DNA of 64,000 nt, taken from an uncultured Bacteroidales bacterium (GTDB lineage: Bacteria; Bacteroidota; Bacteroidia; Bacteroidales; UBA932). The notes beneath the pieces are model-generated. The model did not search any database and was not told the DNA's origin. It saw only the letters and a list, made by a program, of their open reading frames with translations. This document shows, piece after piece, positions 23,466-35,426 of this stretch (position 1 is its first letter; each line of letters begins with the position of its first letter). A program made the translations under genes and the position numbers. The stretch lies in the NCBI GenBank assembly GCA_946415475.1, contig CAMKSQ010000002.1:124001-188000 (forward strand), in the 5' to 3' direction.

Positions 23466-25741
23466 TGCATAGAAGAAATATGATTATGGCGGTCCTTGCG
23501 ACCGCCATTTTGTGCTCCTGTGGGCCCAAGTGGCAAAGCCGGGAAGCTGATGGTTACAAACTCATCACCCAGGATGGCGGTCCTACCCTCACCTACACAT
23601 CGGCCCCCATCCTGGAGCAGGACCGTTATGCGTTCAAAGACCTGAACCGGAACGGTGTACTGGACCCTTACGAGGACTGGCGTCTCTCCGCTGAGGAGCG
23701 TGCCAAAGACCTGGCAGGCAGGCTCTCCATAGAGGAAATCGCCGGCCTCATGCTCTACAGCAGCCATCAGGCGGTGCCCGGCAGCGCCTATGGTTTTGGT
23801 GCAGCCAGCTATGAATCGGAGGACCACAACTCCTGGGACCTCACGGTGCAGCAGAAAAAGTTCCTCAAGGAGGACAACCTCAGGGCCGTGCTGGTAACCA
23901 GCGTGGAAAGCCCTGCCGTTGCAGCCCGCTGGAACAACAACCTGCAGGCCTTTGTGGAAGCGCTGGGCCAGGGTGTTCCCGTGAACATTTCCTCCGACCC
24001 CCGCAACGAGACCGCAGCCACGGCTGAATTCAACATGGGTGCTGGCGGGCAGATTTCCCTCTGGCCCACTCCCCTCGGCCTTGCAGCTACTTTCGATCCC
24101 GCTTTGGTGCGGAGCTTCGGCGAAATCGCCTCCCGTGAGTATCGCGCTCTGGGTATCGCCACGGCTCTCAGTCCGCAGATCGACCTGGCTACCGAACCCC
24201 GCTGGAGCCGTTTTAACGGCACCTTTGGCGAGGATCCGGCCCTGGATACCGACATGGCGCGTGCCTATGTGGATGGTTTCCAAACCAGCCCGGAAGGCGG
24301 CTGGGGCATGGAGAGCGTGAACGCCATGGTGAAACACTGGCCCTCCGGCGGTTCTGAGGAAGGCGGACGCGACGCCCACTTCAACTACGGAAAGTTTGCC
24401 GTTTACCCCGGCGGAAACTTCCAGACGCACCTGCGCAGCTTTGTGGAAGGCGCTTTTAAACTGGAAGGCGGCACCGTCGAGGCCAGCGCCGTGATGCCTT
24501 ACTACACGATTTCCTACGGGATCGACCCTTCCGGAAAGAACGTGGGCAACAGTTATAGCCAGTATATTATCGGTGAGCTGCTTCGCGGCAAGTACAACTA
24601 CAAGGGCGTGGTTTGCACCGACTGGAACATCACCTATGACAACAGGGCCATCGAGTCGTTCGACGGCAAATGCTGGGGCACGGAAACCCTGACCGTGGCC
24701 GAAAGGCACTACGAAGTGCTGAAATCCGGCGTGGACCAGTTCGGCGGCAACAACGACAAAGGTCCGGTCCTGGAAGCCTACCAGATGTGGGTACGGGACT
24801 TCGGCGAGGAAGCCGCCCGCAAGCGCTTTGAGGAATCGGCCTGCCGGCTTTTGATGAATTCCTTCCGCACAGGCTTGTTTGAAAGCCCCTACACCTCTCC
24901 CGAAACGGCCATGGAGGTGGTGGGTCAGCCTGCATTCATGGAGGCCGGTTATCTGGCCCAGGTAAAGAGCGTGGTCCTGGCGAAGAACCATGCAAAGGTG
25001 CTGCCCCTGTCGGGCCGTCCCAAAGTATACGTCCCCAAGCGCTTCTACCCGCAGATGCCCGGTATGTTCGGCCTGTCGATGGGCCCCGAATCGCATTGGG
25101 ACTTCCCTATCGACCGTGCTCTTGTCGAGAAATATTTTGAATGGGTCGACAGCCCCGAAGAGGCCGATTTCGCCCTTGTGCTCATCCAGGAGCCTTCTAC
25201 CGGTGCCGGTTATGACGTGGCCGACCGCAAGAAGGGTGGGAACGGCTATGTGCCCATCAGCCTCCAATATCGACCTTATAAAGCCGATTATGCCCGTGAG
25301 AAATCCATCGCCGGCGGTGACCCCAAGGAGTCTTTCACCAACCGTTCCTTCAAGGGGAAGAGCGTGAAGACGTATAACGAGGCCGATCTTGACCTGGTCA
25401 TCGACACCCGTAAAAAGATGGGCGACAAGCCCGTGGTGGTTGCGGTGAGCCTCTCCCGTCCGGCCGTTCTTTCCGAACTGGAGCCTTATGCCGACGCCAT
25501 TCTCCTTCGCTTCGGCGTGCAGAACCAGGCGGTGCTGGACATTCTGAGCGGCGCGCATGAACCATCGGCCCTCCTGCCTATGCAGATGCCTGCCGATATG
25601 CGCACGGTGGAAGAGCAGTACGAGGATGTGCCCCGCGACATGCGTCCGCTGCTGGATGCCGACGGCCATGCCTGGGACTTCGGCTTCGGTCTTAACTGGA
25701 GCGGCGTTATCAATGACGATAGAACACAAAAATACAAATGA
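23465..25741 (+). CDS. GH3 glycoside hydrolase with EF-hand-like loop, lipoprotein
   Basis: 758-residue periplasmic or surface beta-glycosidase of family 3. Lipoprotein signal ends CSCG (Cys19). Residues about 45-70 carry DLNRNGVLDPYEDW, a calcium-binding EF-hand-like loop seen in a divergent GH3 group. The (beta/alpha)8 domain follows, with KHWPSGG and the nucleophile Asp386 in VCTDWN; the second alpha/beta domain covers about 500-740 (GKPVVVAVSLSRP and HAWDFGFGLNW at the end). Substrate specificity (glucoside or xyloside) cannot be told. Overlaps its upstream esterase (TAATG) and downstream esterase (ATGA), so three coupled genes form one operon. Confidence 0.88.
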   Translation: MHRRNMIMAVLATAILCSCGPKWQSREADGYKLITQDGGPTLTYTSAPILEQDRYAFKDLNRNGVLDPYEDWRLSAEERAKDLAGRLSIEEIAGLMLYSSHQAVPGSAYGFGAASYESEDHNSWDLTVQQKKFLKEDNLRAVLVTSVESPAVAARWNNNLQAFVEALGQGVPVNISSDPRNETAATAEFNMGAGGQISLWPTPLGLAATFDPALVRSFGEIASREYRALGIATALSPQIDLATEPRWSRFNGTFGEDPALDTDMARAYVDGFQTSPEGGWGMESVNAMVKHWPSGGSEEGGRDAHFNYGKFAVYPGGNFQTHLRSFVEGAFKLEGGTVEASAVMPYYTISYGIDPSGKNVGNSYSQYIIGELLRGKYNYKGVVCTDWNITYDNRAIESFDGKCWGTETLTVAERHYEVLKSGVDQFGGNNDKGPVLEAYQMWVRDFGEEAARKRFEESACRLLMNSFRTGLFESPYTSPETAMEVVGQPAFMEAGYLAQVKSVVLAKNHAKVLPLSGRPKVYVPKRFYPQMPGMFGLSMGPESHWDFPIDRALVEKYFEWVDSPEEADFALVLIQEPSTGAGYDVADRKKGGNGYVPISLQYRPYKADYAREKSIAGGDPKESFTNRSFKGKSVKTYNEADLDLVIDTRKKMGDKPVVVAVSLSRPAVLSELEPYADAILLRFGVQNQAVLDILSGAHEPSALLPMQMPADMRTVEEQYEDVPRDMRPLLDADGHAWDFGFGLNWSGVINDDRTQKYK

Positions 25742-26826
25742 TGAAGAAAATGTTTGTTTTGGCAGCGCTCCTGTGCTGCCTGCCCGCCTGGGGCCAATGG
25801 TTCCGCGAGCCTACTCCCAACGACACCCTCCAGTCCGTGCGCGTGCTGCCCGACGGGAAAGTGCTGTTCCAGATTTACGCTCCCAAGGCATCGTCGGTGA
25901 TGGTCAGCGGCGACCTCCCCTGGGACAAGCCGGTCAAGTTTGAGAAGGCCGATAACGGCGTGTGGAAAGGTTTGTGCGAAGGGCTCGGTGACGGCTGCTT
26001 CCGCTACAGTTTCACCGTGGACGGCGTGAAGGTCCAGGACCCCAAGGCTCCCCTGTCGGCCGAACAGGCCTCGGTGCTTACCAAAGGTGAAGGGTATGTT
26101 CGGAATGTGCACCACGGCGCACTCTCGCAGCGTTTTTACTGGTCCAAGACCCTGAACTGCCAGCGCCGTATGCACGTCTGGACGCCCGCCGGCTACGAAA
26201 AATCCTCCGAGGCTCTGCCGGTGCTGTACCTGATTCATGGCGGTGGCGATAACGACGCCTCCTGGCCTGGCGTAGGTGCTGCCGGCTGGATCCTGGACAA
26301 CCTGCTCGCAGAGGGCCGTATCGTCCCTATGATTGTGGTTATGCCCAACGGCACCATCCCTTCCGGCGACATGATGGGCGAAGTTCCCCTCTTTGCCGAT
26401 GACATGGTTACCAGCATCATTCCTTTCATCGAGGCTAACTATCGCGTTGTGGCCGATCAGGCTCACCGCGCCATGGCTGGCTTGTCGATGGGTGGCATGG
26501 AGACTATCGAGACGGCATTCCATCATCCGGAACTCTTCTCGCACGTGTGGGTGCTCAGCTCCAGCTTCTCTCCTGGCAAGCAGAAAGAATATGTGGAGAA
26601 GATTGGTCTGAACAAGATGGCCCCGGCCCTAAACAGCAACTTCAAGGCGCTAGTATTCACCCAGGGCGGCCAGGCAGACATCGCCTACCGCAACTGCCAG
26701 GAAGCCCTTGGCTACCTGAAAGCCGCCGGCATCAAGTACGACTACATGGAGAACGCCCAGGCCGGCCACAGCTGGACCACATGGCGCGCCGACCTCCAAG
26801 TCCTCGCCCCCACCCTGTTCAAGTAG
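25738..26826 (+). CDS. Secreted esterase with N-terminal E-set domain
   Basis: 362-residue paralogue of the esterase at 22332. Signal peptide cleaved near AWGQ; E-set region VLFQIYAPKASSVMVSGDLPW (two parts); esterase core with VLYLIHGGGDNDASW, nucleophile Ser250 in GLSMGG and His in AGHSWTTW. The acid is less clear here, since the usual CGxxD motif reads TQGGQADIAY. Starts inside the GH3 stop (ATGA overlap). Two ATGs stand side by side; the first is used here. The operon ends at the palindromic element 26857-26963. Confidence 0.85.
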   Translation: MMKKMFVLAALLCCLPAWGQWFREPTPNDTLQSVRVLPDGKVLFQIYAPKASSVMVSGDLPWDKPVKFEKADNGVWKGLCEGLGDGCFRYSFTVDGVKVQDPKAPLSAEQASVLTKGEGYVRNVHHGALSQRFYWSKTLNCQRRMHVWTPAGYEKSSEALPVLYLIHGGGDNDASWPGVGAAGWILDNLLAEGRIVPMIVVMPNGTIPSGDMMGEVPLFADDMVTSIIPFIEANYRVVADQAHRAMAGLSMGGMETIETAFHHPELFSHVWVLSSSFSPGKQKEYVEKIGLNKMAPALNSNFKALVFTQGGQADIAYRNCQEALGYLKAAGIKYDYMENAQAGHSWTTWRADLQVLAPTLFK

Positions 26827-26856
26827 CGGCTCTTTGCTGCCCCAGCTATGCTTTGG

Positions 26857-26963
26857 GTGATCGCTAAAGCATTGAGCTTCAGTCACTTACTAGAAAATCC
26901 TCGTCGCGTTTTGCGACGAGGATTATTCTGTATTGCACTATGTATCAATTACTTAGCGACCAA
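26857..26963. repeat. 107-bp palindromic element, copy A
   Basis: Begins GTGATCGCTAAAG and ends CTTAGCGACC, with a central hairpin AATCCTCGTCGC / GCGACGAGGATT. It is the reverse complement of copy B (30539-30645) with only a few mismatches over 107 bp. It lies between convergent units and should terminate both. Its right end includes the last codons and stop of the serine hydrolase gene. Confidence 0.9.
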
Positions 26964-28019
26964 CCAGTGCGGGGAAAATGTGGTCCCAGATCAGGTTTAT
27001 TTCCTGCTGCATGTCCTTGACATGGGCGGTGGTGACGATGACGGCGTCCTGGTCGGGCATCACAATGATGTACTGGCCATTGGCACCGTCGGCACGTACG
27101 GCGTTGTGGCGGCAGCGCCACATCTGGTAGCCGTAGCCTTGCACCCAGTCGCTGTTTTCGGGCAGGAAGTACGGCAAGTTGGGATGCTGGGCAAGAATCT
27201 CCTTCACCTGGTTTTCGTTGAGGCCGGCGCCCACGGACGGCACCTGGTTGGCAGTCATCTCATGGACCCAATCGGCAGGAATCACCTGTTTGCCATTAAA
27301 CTTGCCGCCATTCAGGAGGCACAGTCCCATGCGGGCCATGTCCTCCGTGTGGATGTACAGGCCCCAGCCACCGGTATTGATGCCGGCGGGGCTCTCCTGC
27401 CAAAACGGCTTGGAAATGCCCAGCGGCTGCCACAGGCGGGTGTCCAGGTAATCGACAATCTTTTCTCCGGTCACTTTTTGGACGGCGGCTGACAGCAGGT
27501 ACGTTCCCAGGCTGTTGTAGCAGTAGCAGGTGCCGGGCTCATGCTGGAACGGCCAGCTCATGAAGCCGTTGATCCAGTCGCAGTCCTGCACGCGCGTTGC
27601 GTAGGTGGGGTCGGTGCCATGGCCGGAATTCATGGTGAGGAGGTGCCGTAGCGTGACACGCGAGAGGGTGTCGGAAGCGTTAGCCGGCACACTTTCCGGG
27701 AACAAGTCCACGATGCGGTCTTCCAGCGACAGCAGTCCTTCGGAGATGGCAAAGCCAACGGCCGTGGCCGTGAAGGTCTTGGAGACGGAGTTCATGATAT
27801 GCGCCGTGTCGGGCGCCCAGAAATGCTCGCACAGCACCTTTCCATGCTGCAGGACCATCACGCTGTGCATATCGACAGCACTGTCGGCAACGGCCTGGAT
27901 ATAGGATTCAAAGGCCGATGTCAACTCGGGAGAAGCCTTTCCGCGGGGAAGCGGCCCCTGCGGATTTGCGCAGGCGAACAGACATGCGCCTGCGACAAGG
28001 GATAGGAAAATGCGTCTCA

Positions 28020-28020
<1 letters not shown>
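26953..28020 (-). CDS. Serine hydrolase, class C beta-lactamase fold, lipoprotein
   Basis: 355-residue secreted enzyme of the beta-lactamase/esterase group. Signal ends LFAC (Cys17). Ser78 and Lys81 form SVSK, the Tyr site is YCYNS, and RADGANGQYIIVMPD near the end stands for the KTG-like strand. This fold covers esterases, peptidases and true lactamases; beside seven esterases, ester hydrolysis is most likely, and there is no reason to call it a resistance gene. Its ATG lies in the stop of the upstream esterase (TAATG). The last codons (Gly-Arg-stop) come from palindromic element A. Confidence 0.82.
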
Positions 28021-29276
<1,256 letters not shown>

Positions 29277-29337
29277 TTAGGAATTTTCCTGCTATTTTCA
29301 AAAATACGGCGGCGTTTTTTCATCCGGATAAATTGAC

Positions 29338-29345
29338 TATATTTG
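29338..29345 (+). promoter_or_regulatory. -7 box TATATTTG of the acyltransferase gene
   Basis: TAnnTTTG ending 6 nt before the ATG at 29352; predicts a leader of no more than a few bases. Confidence 0.6.
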
Positions 29346-29351
29346 TATACT

Positions 29352-30539
29352 ATGGCAAAAGAAAACATTTACCTGGCATCCAAGCCCAGATACGAGATTC
29401 TGGACGGACTGCGCGGCGTGGCGGCCATGATGGTCGTAGTCTTCCATTTATTCGAGACTTATTCCAAAGGCCCTGCTTACCAAATCATCAACCACGGCTA
29501 TCTGGCCGTAGATTTCTTCTTTGTCCTTTCCGGCTTCGTCATCGGGTACGCCTACGATGACCGTTGGGACAAAATGACCACCTGGGGCTTCTTCAAGCGC
29601 CGTCTCACGCGCCTGCATCCCATGGTCATCATCGGCACGCTCGTAGGTTTCTTCCTTTTATATTTTGGGGCCGATGCCTTCCCGAACATCCTTGAGGCTC
29701 CGCTGTGGAAAATCCTCCTTTGCGTACTCTGTGGATTCCTGATGATTCCCACCGGAGGGTCGATGGATATCCGTGGCTGGAACGAGGAATTCGGCCTGAA
29801 CGGCCCGCAGTGGACGCTCCTGCTGGAATATTGCGGAAATATCCTTTATGCCCTGGTATTCAGACATTTGCCTAAGGTCGCCCTGGCCGCGCTCTGCGTG
29901 TTCTGCGCCTTCTTTACCCTGGACCTTACCCTCGGCTGGGATGTCTTTGGATTCTTCCCTGACGGGCCCCGGTATACCGTAATCGGCGGCTGGAGCATTA
30001 CCGGGCAGCAGATGTATGTCGGCTTTACACGGTTGCTGTATCCTTTCCTCTGCGGCCTGCTTATTTCCCGCATTCTTCCGGGTAGGATGACAAAGGATAA
30101 TCCCAGCGGCTCTCCCATCCGCATCCGCGGCGGCTTCTGGTGGTGCGCGCTTGTGCTGGCAGGTATCCTTGCCATGCCCTGCATCGGCGGCAAAAGCGGC
30201 GTTCCGGACGGTCTGTTCCAGGCCGCGAGCATTCTCGTGCTCTTCCCGCTTATCGTCCTTACCGGCGCCGGCTCCCAAACCACCGACGCTTTCTCCACCC
30301 GCTTCTGCAAATTCCTGGGCGACGTATCGTTCCCGCTGTATATCACGCACTATCCTTTGATCTACGCCCAGATGAGTTTTGCCGTAAAGTATGCCGATGC
30401 CCCCCTGTGGCAGCATGTGCTGGTTGCCGTGGGCGTATTCTTCTTCTCTGTCGGCATGGCTTACGCCCTGTTCAAGGCCTTCGACGAGCCCACCCGCAAA
30501 TGGCTCACCGAGCACTGGCTCAAACGCCGCCGCGGTTAG
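29352..30539 (+). CDS. Acyltransferase family 3 membrane protein (OafA-like)
   Basis: 395-residue inner-membrane protein with about ten helices that transfers acetyl or other acyl groups to extracytoplasmic glycans. Motifs: YEILDGLRGVAAMMVVVFH with the conserved Arg and His, VDFFFVLSGFVIG, and FFKRRLTRLHP. GPQWTLLLEY is the usual W-x-L/E segment. The start at 29352 is set by the -7 box. It lies in an esterase-rich region and might re-acylate the cell's own glycans (inference). Its TAG stop abuts palindromic element B. Confidence 0.9.
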   Translation: MAKENIYLASKPRYEILDGLRGVAAMMVVVFHLFETYSKGPAYQIINHGYLAVDFFFVLSGFVIGYAYDDRWDKMTTWGFFKRRLTRLHPMVIIGTLVGFFLLYFGADAFPNILEAPLWKILLCVLCGFLMIPTGGSMDIRGWNEEFGLNGPQWTLLLEYCGNILYALVFRHLPKVALAALCVFCAFFTLDLTLGWDVFGFFPDGPRYTVIGGWSITGQQMYVGFTRLLYPFLCGLLISRILPGRMTKDNPSGSPIRIRGGFWWCALVLAGILAMPCIGGKSGVPDGLFQAASILVLFPLIVLTGAGSQTTDAFSTRFCKFLGDVSFPLYITHYPLIYAQMSFAVKYADAPLWQHVLVAVGVFFFSVGMAYALFKAFDEPTRKWLTEHWLKRRRG

Positions 30540-30645
30540 TGATCGCTAAGTAATTGATACATAGCGCAATACAGAATAATCCTCGTCGCAAAACGCGACG
30601 AGGATTTTCTAGCAAGTGACTGAAGCTCAATGCTTTAGCGATCAC
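30539..30645. repeat. 107-bp palindromic element, copy B
   Basis: Terminal inverted repeats GTGATCGCTAAG / CTTTAGCGATCAC with a central hairpin AATCCTCGTCGC / GCGACGAGGATT. The first base is the last base of the acyltransferase stop codon. Convergent genes lie on both sides. Confidence 0.92.
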
Positions 30646-30662
30646 CCCAAAAACGGAGGGCA

Positions 30663-31934
30663 TCAGTGCGCCAGCATCCAGTTCATGGGGCTGTCCTGGG
30701 AGTAGTCGTCCAGGAGCGGGACCCAGGAGAAGTGGGCCATCATGGGCGAGACACCCCAGCTGACCAGGTCTTCGTCGGAATAGATGAGGACCTTGTCCTG
30801 CGTGGCGCCCAGGCGTTTACGGGCTTCGGAATAGGCGTAAGTGCTGGCCACCTTGCATGTGTTGTCGGTAGCGGCGTGCACAAAGAACATGGGCAGATTC
30901 ACGAAAGCCTGCACATCCATGGGGCTCAAAACCATATTGGAGCCATCCCATTTATAAACCACGGGACCGTTCCAGGCTTTGACCAAATCGTCCACAAACT
31001 GACCCGGATACTTCTCATCGACCTTATGAATAGGGACGATGGGATCCATGGCGCAGCAAGGGATGGCCGCAGCAAAGCGATTGGCGAACTGCATCATGAA
31101 ACGCATGGTGCAACCGCCGCCACTGGAGGCACCGGCGCAGTACAGATGCGCTCCGTCCACGGTACCATCGGCAATAAGCGTGTCGATGAAAGCCATCTGG
31201 AGGGCATTGTTGCGGTCGATGAGTTCGATCTTCTCCGGATAGAGCGATGCGCTGTAGTGGTAGTTGGGATTGGCGATGGCAAACACCAGCGCGGCACAGG
31301 GAATCCCCTGGGAAGCCAGCGATACCAGACAGCGGTTGGCGGTTGCTACGGTCTGCATGTCGCGGTCGTATTCGCCGCCGCCGATCTGCCAAACCATCAG
31401 CGGCACATTCTTAATCACGTTTCCGGAAGCATCCTTGGGCAGGTGCAGCATATATTCGCGGGTCAGTCCGCCGAAGGAGAATTCCCCGTGAATGCAGTCG
31501 TCAAGGACAGCCATGTGCTGGGCACTTACCTGCTCGGGCGTCACGTTCAGGGCCGAATCGACCGCGCAGTGCAGCTCCCAGGGTATGCGCTTGAAAAAGC
31601 CTTCCATCTTGCCGTCCTTGCCAAAAGGCTTGGCCTCGATGCGAAGCACGTTTTTCTTGCGGGAAAGGACGATACCATCCTCTTCGTAGGCTTCGGCGAA
31701 CTTGCCAGTAGCGGCATCGACGAACGCACCGGACGTATTGTTGACCAGGTCGAAGTCGGCGGCGGTAAGGCCCTTCAGCGAGCGGGGATTGGACACGGTG
31801 ATCTCGATGGCATCCACCAGGACGCCGTAGTCCCCCACCTCGGTGCAAATTTCAACCTTCTCCACTTGGGCAGAAGGTCTGGGGCCGCAGGCTGCCACCA
31901 GCAGCGCGGCCCCAAGTACCCATAATTTCTTCAT
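30663..31934 (-). CDS. PHB-depolymerase / feruloyl-esterase-like lipoprotein
   Basis: 423-residue lipoprotein (Cys16, LVAAC). The first 160 residues form a beta-rich domain (VEKVEICTEVGDYG onward). The alpha/beta-hydrolase domain follows, with MVWQIGGGEYDRD as the oxyanion region, Ser270 in GASSGGG, and HAATDNTCKV near the acid-His part; the catalytic His may be that of MMAHFSW. It resembles the esterase_PHB group (plant-wall feruloyl or acetylxylan esterases) rather than the esterase-D paralogues. It is the last gene of the SusCD operon, 1 nt behind the GH3 gene. Confidence 0.75.
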   Translation of the reverse strand: MKKLWVLGAALLVAACGPRPSAQVEKVEICTEVGDYGVLVDAIEITVSNPRSLKGLTAADFDLVNNTSGAFVDAATGKFAEAYEEDGIVLSRKKNVLRIEAKPFGKDGKMEGFFKRIPWELHCAVDSALNVTPEQVSAQHMAVLDDCIHGEFSFGGLTREYMLHLPKDASGNVIKNVPLMVWQIGGGEYDRDMQTVATANRCLVSLASQGIPCAALVFAIANPNYHYSASLYPEKIELIDRNNALQMAFIDTLIADGTVDGAHLYCAGASSGGGCTMRFMMQFANRFAAAIPCCAMDPIVPIHKVDEKYPGQFVDDLVKAWNGPVVYKWDGSNMVLSPMDVQAFVNLPMFFVHAATDNTCKVASTYAYSEARKRLGATQDKVLIYSDEDLVSWGVSPMMAHFSWVPLLDDYSQDSPMNWMLAH

Positions 31935-31935
31935 A

Positions 31936-34197
31936 CTAGATGTTTACAGTAGCTTTCTGACGGATGTCGTCGGAGGCGCTGCCCAGAAGGAGTTCCAGCT
32001 CGCCGTTCTCCAGCTTCCACTGGGCTGCATCCACATCCCAGTAACGCAGGTCGTTCAGCGAAACCTCCAGGGTAACCTTACGGGTCTCCCCTGCCTTCAG
32101 CGTCACGCGTTTGAAAGCCTTGAGTTCCTTGGCAGGCCACTCCACGGCGGAGTTCACTCTGTTTACATAGAGCTGGACAACCTCATCGGCCTCCATCTCA
32201 CCTGCATTGGTCAGTTCAAAGCTTACCTTGACGGCCTCCTTGGATGCCTTGGCCGACATCGGTCCGTAGTTGAAGTTCACATAGGACAGACCATGACCAA
32301 AGGCGAACATCGGCTTCACGGCCTTGGTGTCGAACCAACGGTAGCCCACCAGGGAGCCTTCCGTGTAGTGCGACTCGGGCTTAGGCAGAGAGTCGATGAG
32401 TTTCTGGCGCTCCTGCGGGCTCATGGCCATCACGTCGGGACGGAACATGAGGGAGAACAGGTCGCCGCCGGCGTTGGAGCCAGGGAAATTGCCAAGGGCA
32501 TAGGCCGGAGAATCTTCCAGCTTCACCGGGAAGGTGAAAGGCAGTTTTCCGGAAGGGGCGATGTCGCCGAAGAGCACCTGGGCAAGGGCCGTACCACCTT
32601 CGGTACCATTCCACCAAGCCTGGACAATAGCCGGAGAAGCGGGCTCAAGCACCTGCAGGTCGGTGGGACCGCCGGAAACCAGCACGCTCACGAGGTTGGC
32701 ATTGGCGGCACGAAGGGCCTGGACCAGTTCTTCCTGGCCGCAGGGCAGTTTGATATCCTTGCGGTCGCTGCCTTCGGTTTCGATACTCTTGTTGGTACCG
32801 CCGAAGAACAGGACAAGGTCGGCCTCCTTGGCGAGCGCCACAGCCTGCTCCAGAAGAGCGGGATCGGCGGGCTCGTCGATAGCGGCAGCCTCAAGCGGAT
32901 CGGGAGCAGCACCGGCAGGCCTTCCCCAACGGAAAATGCCAGGGAAATTCTTGTAGCCGGGAGCATACACCACCTCCACACCGGCACCGGCACGTTTGGT
33001 GATGCCTTCCAGCGGAGTCACCTCGTACAGGGCCTTCACACCGGCACCCATACCGCCGCTCTGGGTCTTGAGGACGGCATTCTGGCCGATAACGGCAATC
33101 TTCTTGACATCGGCCTTGATGGGCAGCACACCCTCGTTCTTGAGCAGGACGATGGACTTCTGCGCCACCTGCAGGGCAATCTGCTGGCTGGCCGGCTGGG
33201 AAGTCATGACGGTGTTGGCAACGTCGGCAGGAACAGCCTCAATGGCCAGACGGACGCGAAGGATTTCCTTCACTTTCTCATCGACCATAGCCTCGGTAAG
33301 GGCTCCGGTGGCGATGGAGTCGATGACGGGCTGGCCCAGGTAGTTGGAGCCGGTCATCTGGACGTTCAGGCCATGCAGCATGGCACCCATGGTGCTGTGC
33401 GTGCCGCCCCAGTCGGAAACGGTGAAGCCTTTGAAGCCCCACTCGCCGCGCAGAATCTCGTTCAGGAGATGCTCGTTCTCGGAGCAGTAGTCGCCGTTCA
33501 CCTTGTTGTAGGCCGGCATCACGCTCATGGCACCACCTTCGATGATGGCACGCTCGAACGGCTTGAGGTAAATCTCACGGAGGGTACGCTCATCCACGAT
33601 GGCATTCACGCTGCCGCGGTTGGTCTCCTGGTTGTTGACGGCGAAGTGCTTGATACACACGGCCGTACCCTCGTCCTGGCAACCCTTGGTGTATTCCAAT
33701 GCAAGGGCGGCGCTCAGGATGGGGTCTTCCGACAGATACTCATAGGTACGGCCACCGACGGGCAGACGCTGGATATTCACGGCCGGGCCCAGGATCACGT
33801 CCTTGCCACGGAGCCGGGCTTCCTTGCCCATGCCGGTGCCATACTTGTAAGCCAGTTCCTCACTCCAGGTAGCGGCGAGAGCGCTGCCCGTGGGGAAATA
33901 AGTAGCGCTGTCAAGCGTCCAGCCGGCGCTCATGAAGCCATTGGGCTGGCCTTCTTCGCGGATGCCGAAAGGACCGTCGGCGTAGTTCATATCGGCAATG
34001 CCGAGGCGCTCTACACCGGCCGAGGACATGTTGGTCTTGGAGTGCAGCATGTTCACCTTCTCTTCCAGGGTCATCTGGGCGATAAGGGCGTCGATCTGCT
34101 TGTCATTTACGGTCAGTTTGTCCTGCAGGTTCACTGCCTTTTGACCGCAGGCAGCCGCCACAAGGAGGGCGGCTGCAAGAATAAGGGTTCGTTTCAT
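31936..34197 (-). CDS. GH3 beta-glucosidase-like lipoprotein
   Basis: 753-residue family 3 enzyme. Lipoprotein Cys17 (AAAC). N-terminal barrel with YADGPFGIRE and GPAVNIQRLPVGGR; KHFAVNNQETNR; nucleophile Asp262 in TVSDWGG. The alpha/beta sandwich domain (about 340-580) carries VLLKNEGVLP and APSGKLPFTFP. A fibronectin-III-like domain (about 670-750) ends the protein. Specificity for beta-glucosides is usual but unproven. Starts 2 nt after the upstream esterase stop. Confidence 0.92.
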   Translation of the reverse strand: MKRTLILAAALLVAAACGQKAVNLQDKLTVNDKQIDALIAQMTLEEKVNMLHSKTNMSSAGVERLGIADMNYADGPFGIREEGQPNGFMSAGWTLDSATYFPTGSALAATWSEELAYKYGTGMGKEARLRGKDVILGPAVNIQRLPVGGRTYEYLSEDPILSAALALEYTKGCQDEGTAVCIKHFAVNNQETNRGSVNAIVDERTLREIYLKPFERAIIEGGAMSVMPAYNKVNGDYCSENEHLLNEILRGEWGFKGFTVSDWGGTHSTMGAMLHGLNVQMTGSNYLGQPVIDSIATGALTEAMVDEKVKEILRVRLAIEAVPADVANTVMTSQPASQQIALQVAQKSIVLLKNEGVLPIKADVKKIAVIGQNAVLKTQSGGMGAGVKALYEVTPLEGITKRAGAGVEVVYAPGYKNFPGIFRWGRPAGAAPDPLEAAAIDEPADPALLEQAVALAKEADLVLFFGGTNKSIETEGSDRKDIKLPCGQEELVQALRAANANLVSVLVSGGPTDLQVLEPASPAIVQAWWNGTEGGTALAQVLFGDIAPSGKLPFTFPVKLEDSPAYALGNFPGSNAGGDLFSLMFRPDVMAMSPQERQKLIDSLPKPESHYTEGSLVGYRWFDTKAVKPMFAFGHGLSYVNFNYGPMSAKASKEAVKVSFELTNAGEMEADEVVQLYVNRVNSAVEWPAKELKAFKRVTLKAGETRKVTLEVSLNDLRYWDVDAAQWKLENGELELLLGSASDDIRQKATVNI

Positions 34198-34199
34198 GA

Positions 34200-35420
<1,221 letters not shown>

Positions 35421-35426
35421 TTACGA